A stretch of DNA of 34,852 nt from Desulfobulbus sp. (GTDB lineage: Bacteria > Desulfobacterota > Desulfobulbia > Desulfobulbales > Desulfobulbaceae): contig DRKI01000103.1 of NCBI GenBank assembly GCA_011051875.1, forward strand, positions 1-34,852. Direction: 5' to 3'. The position numbers and the translations under genes are program-made. The notes below the pieces were generated by a model that worked only from the letters and a program-made list of their open reading frames with translations, did no database searches and was not told the origin of the DNA. Shown piece after piece: positions 33,834 through 34,852 of this stretch. Numbering within the stretch: position 1 is the first letter of the stretch; each line of letters opens with the position of its first letter.

Positions 33834-34852
33834 ATGGCAGACAAGATTTTCCGTATCAACATGACCGAGTTGACCACCAGCATCGAGGATGTCCCCGCCG
33901 ACTGGATGGGCCATGGCGGACGCGGCCTGACCTCGACCATCATCGCGGCAGAGGTCGAGCCCACCTGCCATCCCCTGGGCGCCAGGAACAAACTGGTCAT
34001 AGCGCCCGGCCTGCTGTCCGGAACCGTGGCCGCCAACTCGGGCCGAATCTCCTGCGGCGCCAAGAGCCCCCTCACCGGAACCATCAAAGAGGCCAACGCC
34101 GGCGGCACCGCCGCCCAGATGCTGGCCCGGCTCGGCTGCAAGGCCATCATCATCGAGGGCCAGCCCCGCGAGGACAGGTGGTACTCGATCACCGTGGGCA
34201 GCGACATCACCATCAGCGAGGAGACCGACCTGGTGGGCAAGGGGAACTTTGCCGTGGTGGACGCGGTGCGGGACCGGATGGGTGAGAAACACGGCATCAT
34301 CACCATCGGGCCGGCCGGAGAGATGAAGATGCTGGCCGCCAACATCTCCATCAAGGATCCTGACGGCAAGCTGCGCTCCTGCGGCCGCGGCGGACTGGGC
34401 GCGGTCATGGGCTCCAAGCGGGTCAAGTTCATCGCCATCGAGCCCACCGACGCCAAGGTGGAGATCACGGATCCCGAGAAATTCAAGGAGGCCAACCGGG
34501 TCTTCACCAAGGCCCTGGTGGACAACCCCATCTCCCAGGCCCTGGGCACCTATGGCACCAACGTGCTGGTCAATATCATCAACGAGGCCGGCGCCCTGCC
34601 CACGCGCAACTTTACCAGCGGCCAGTTCGACGGCCACGAGGCGATCTCCGGCGAGACCATGCACGACATGATCGTCGAGCGGGGCGGCAAGCCCAAGCAC
34701 AACTGCCATCCCGGCTGCGTGATCCAGTGCTCGCAGATCTTCAACGACAGGGAGGGCAGGTACAAGACCTCGGGCTTTGAATATGAATCGATCTGGGCCA
34801 TGGGCGCCGACTGCTGCGTGGACAACCTGGACCACATCGCCGAGGCCGACCA
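33834..34852 (+). CDS. Aldehyde:ferredoxin oxidoreductase (3' end beyond window)
   Basis: The first 339 residues of a protein that runs off the window; the family usually has about 580-620. It is a tungsten-pterin enzyme that oxidises aldehydes to acids with ferredoxin as acceptor. Visible: the N-terminal beta domain with GGRGL, the pterin-binding SGRISCGAKSPLTG and SCGRGGLGAVMGSK, and Fe-S ligands C291xxxC295xxxC299 in HNCHPGCVIQC. The spacing is one residue longer than the CxxCxxxC of Pyrococcus AOR, so it belongs to another branch, perhaps the E. coli YdhV-like group. The fourth Cys lies past the edge. GGAGA precedes ATG 33834. The ferredoxin on the other strand is a plausible partner. Confidence 0.92.
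   Translation, partial: MADKIFRINMTELTTSIEDVPADWMGHGGRGLTSTIIAAEVEPTCHPLGARNKLVIAPGLLSGTVAANSGRISCGAKSPLTGTIKEANAGGTAAQMLARLGCKAIIIEGQPREDRWYSITVGSDITISEETDLVGKGNFAVVDAVRDRMGEKHGIITIGPAGEMKMLAANISIKDPDGKLRSCGRGGLGAVMGSKRVKFIAIEPTDAKVEITDPEKFKEANRVFTKALVDNPISQALGTYGTNVLVNIINEAGALPTRNFTSGQFDGHEAISGETMHDMIVERGGKPKHNCHPGCVIQCSQIFNDREGRYKTSGFEYESIWAMGADCCVDNLDHIAEAD

Overview
The window is GC-rich and densely coded and looks like the chromosome of an anaerobic Desulfobacterota (former Deltaproteobacteria) bacterium, plausibly a sulfate reducer of the Desulfobulbales type. The clues are a ferredoxin very like Desulfovibrio ferredoxin III, a tungsten-type aldehyde:ferredoxin oxidoreductase, a sigma-54 two-component system, a short ArgA-like acetyltransferase beside argS, and a MoxR/Bat operon. 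The taxonomic call is inference from gene content; no search was run.

Layout. 32-162: tRNA-Glu(CUC) and its terminator, followed by a decayed zinc-ribbon-like gene. 691-6075: a signalling block with a soluble PAS-PAS-GAF hybrid histidine kinase, a membrane histidine kinase and an NtrC-type sigma-54 response regulator, the last two overlapping by 4 nt. 6076-6282: a short control region with two near-identical palindromes 33 bp apart and a good -24/-12 sigma-54 promoter. 6283-11369: six genes in one direction, namely secreted YfdX-like protein, HdeD-like membrane protein, DUF1931 double histone-fold protein, a membrane protein with a metzincin-like zinc motif lacking the catalytic Glu, a voltage-gated-type K+ channel, and PsiE. 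I read 691-11369 as one regulon: two sensors, one activator and an envelope/ion stress module driven by sigma-54. YfdX, HdeD and PsiE are also hallmark genes of the enterobacterial heat-resistance locus (LHR/tLST), but the other members here differ. This is the most interesting part of the window.

11486-12769 (minus) is MetY, an O-acetylhomoserine sulfhydrylase. A 424-bp divergent region follows, holding a 9+9 bp palindrome that runs into four CTG motifs at exact 11-bp spacing and a perfect TATAAT. 13194-21522 is a tightly overlapping MoxR-Bat operon (MoxR, DUF58, DUF4381, BatA-like VWA, a BatB-BatC fusion, BatD, BatE), then a rhomboid protease with its own promoter.

22421-25707 holds a periplasmic rhodanese-fold protein without the catalytic Cys (minus), a PPK2 polyphosphate kinase (plus), a possible 35-residue small protein, and a secreted phosphoesterase-like protein. 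25829-30950 (minus) is an argS - small membrane protein - GNAT acetyltransferase - secA cluster. 31196-32762 (minus) is an uncharacterised membrane protein overlapping alanine racemase. 32874-33059 (minus) is the Asp14-type ferredoxin. On the plus strand, a small Cys-containing protein of unknown function and the first 339 codons of an aldehyde:ferredoxin oxidoreductase close the window. I saw no insertion sequence, integrase, CRISPR array or rRNA.
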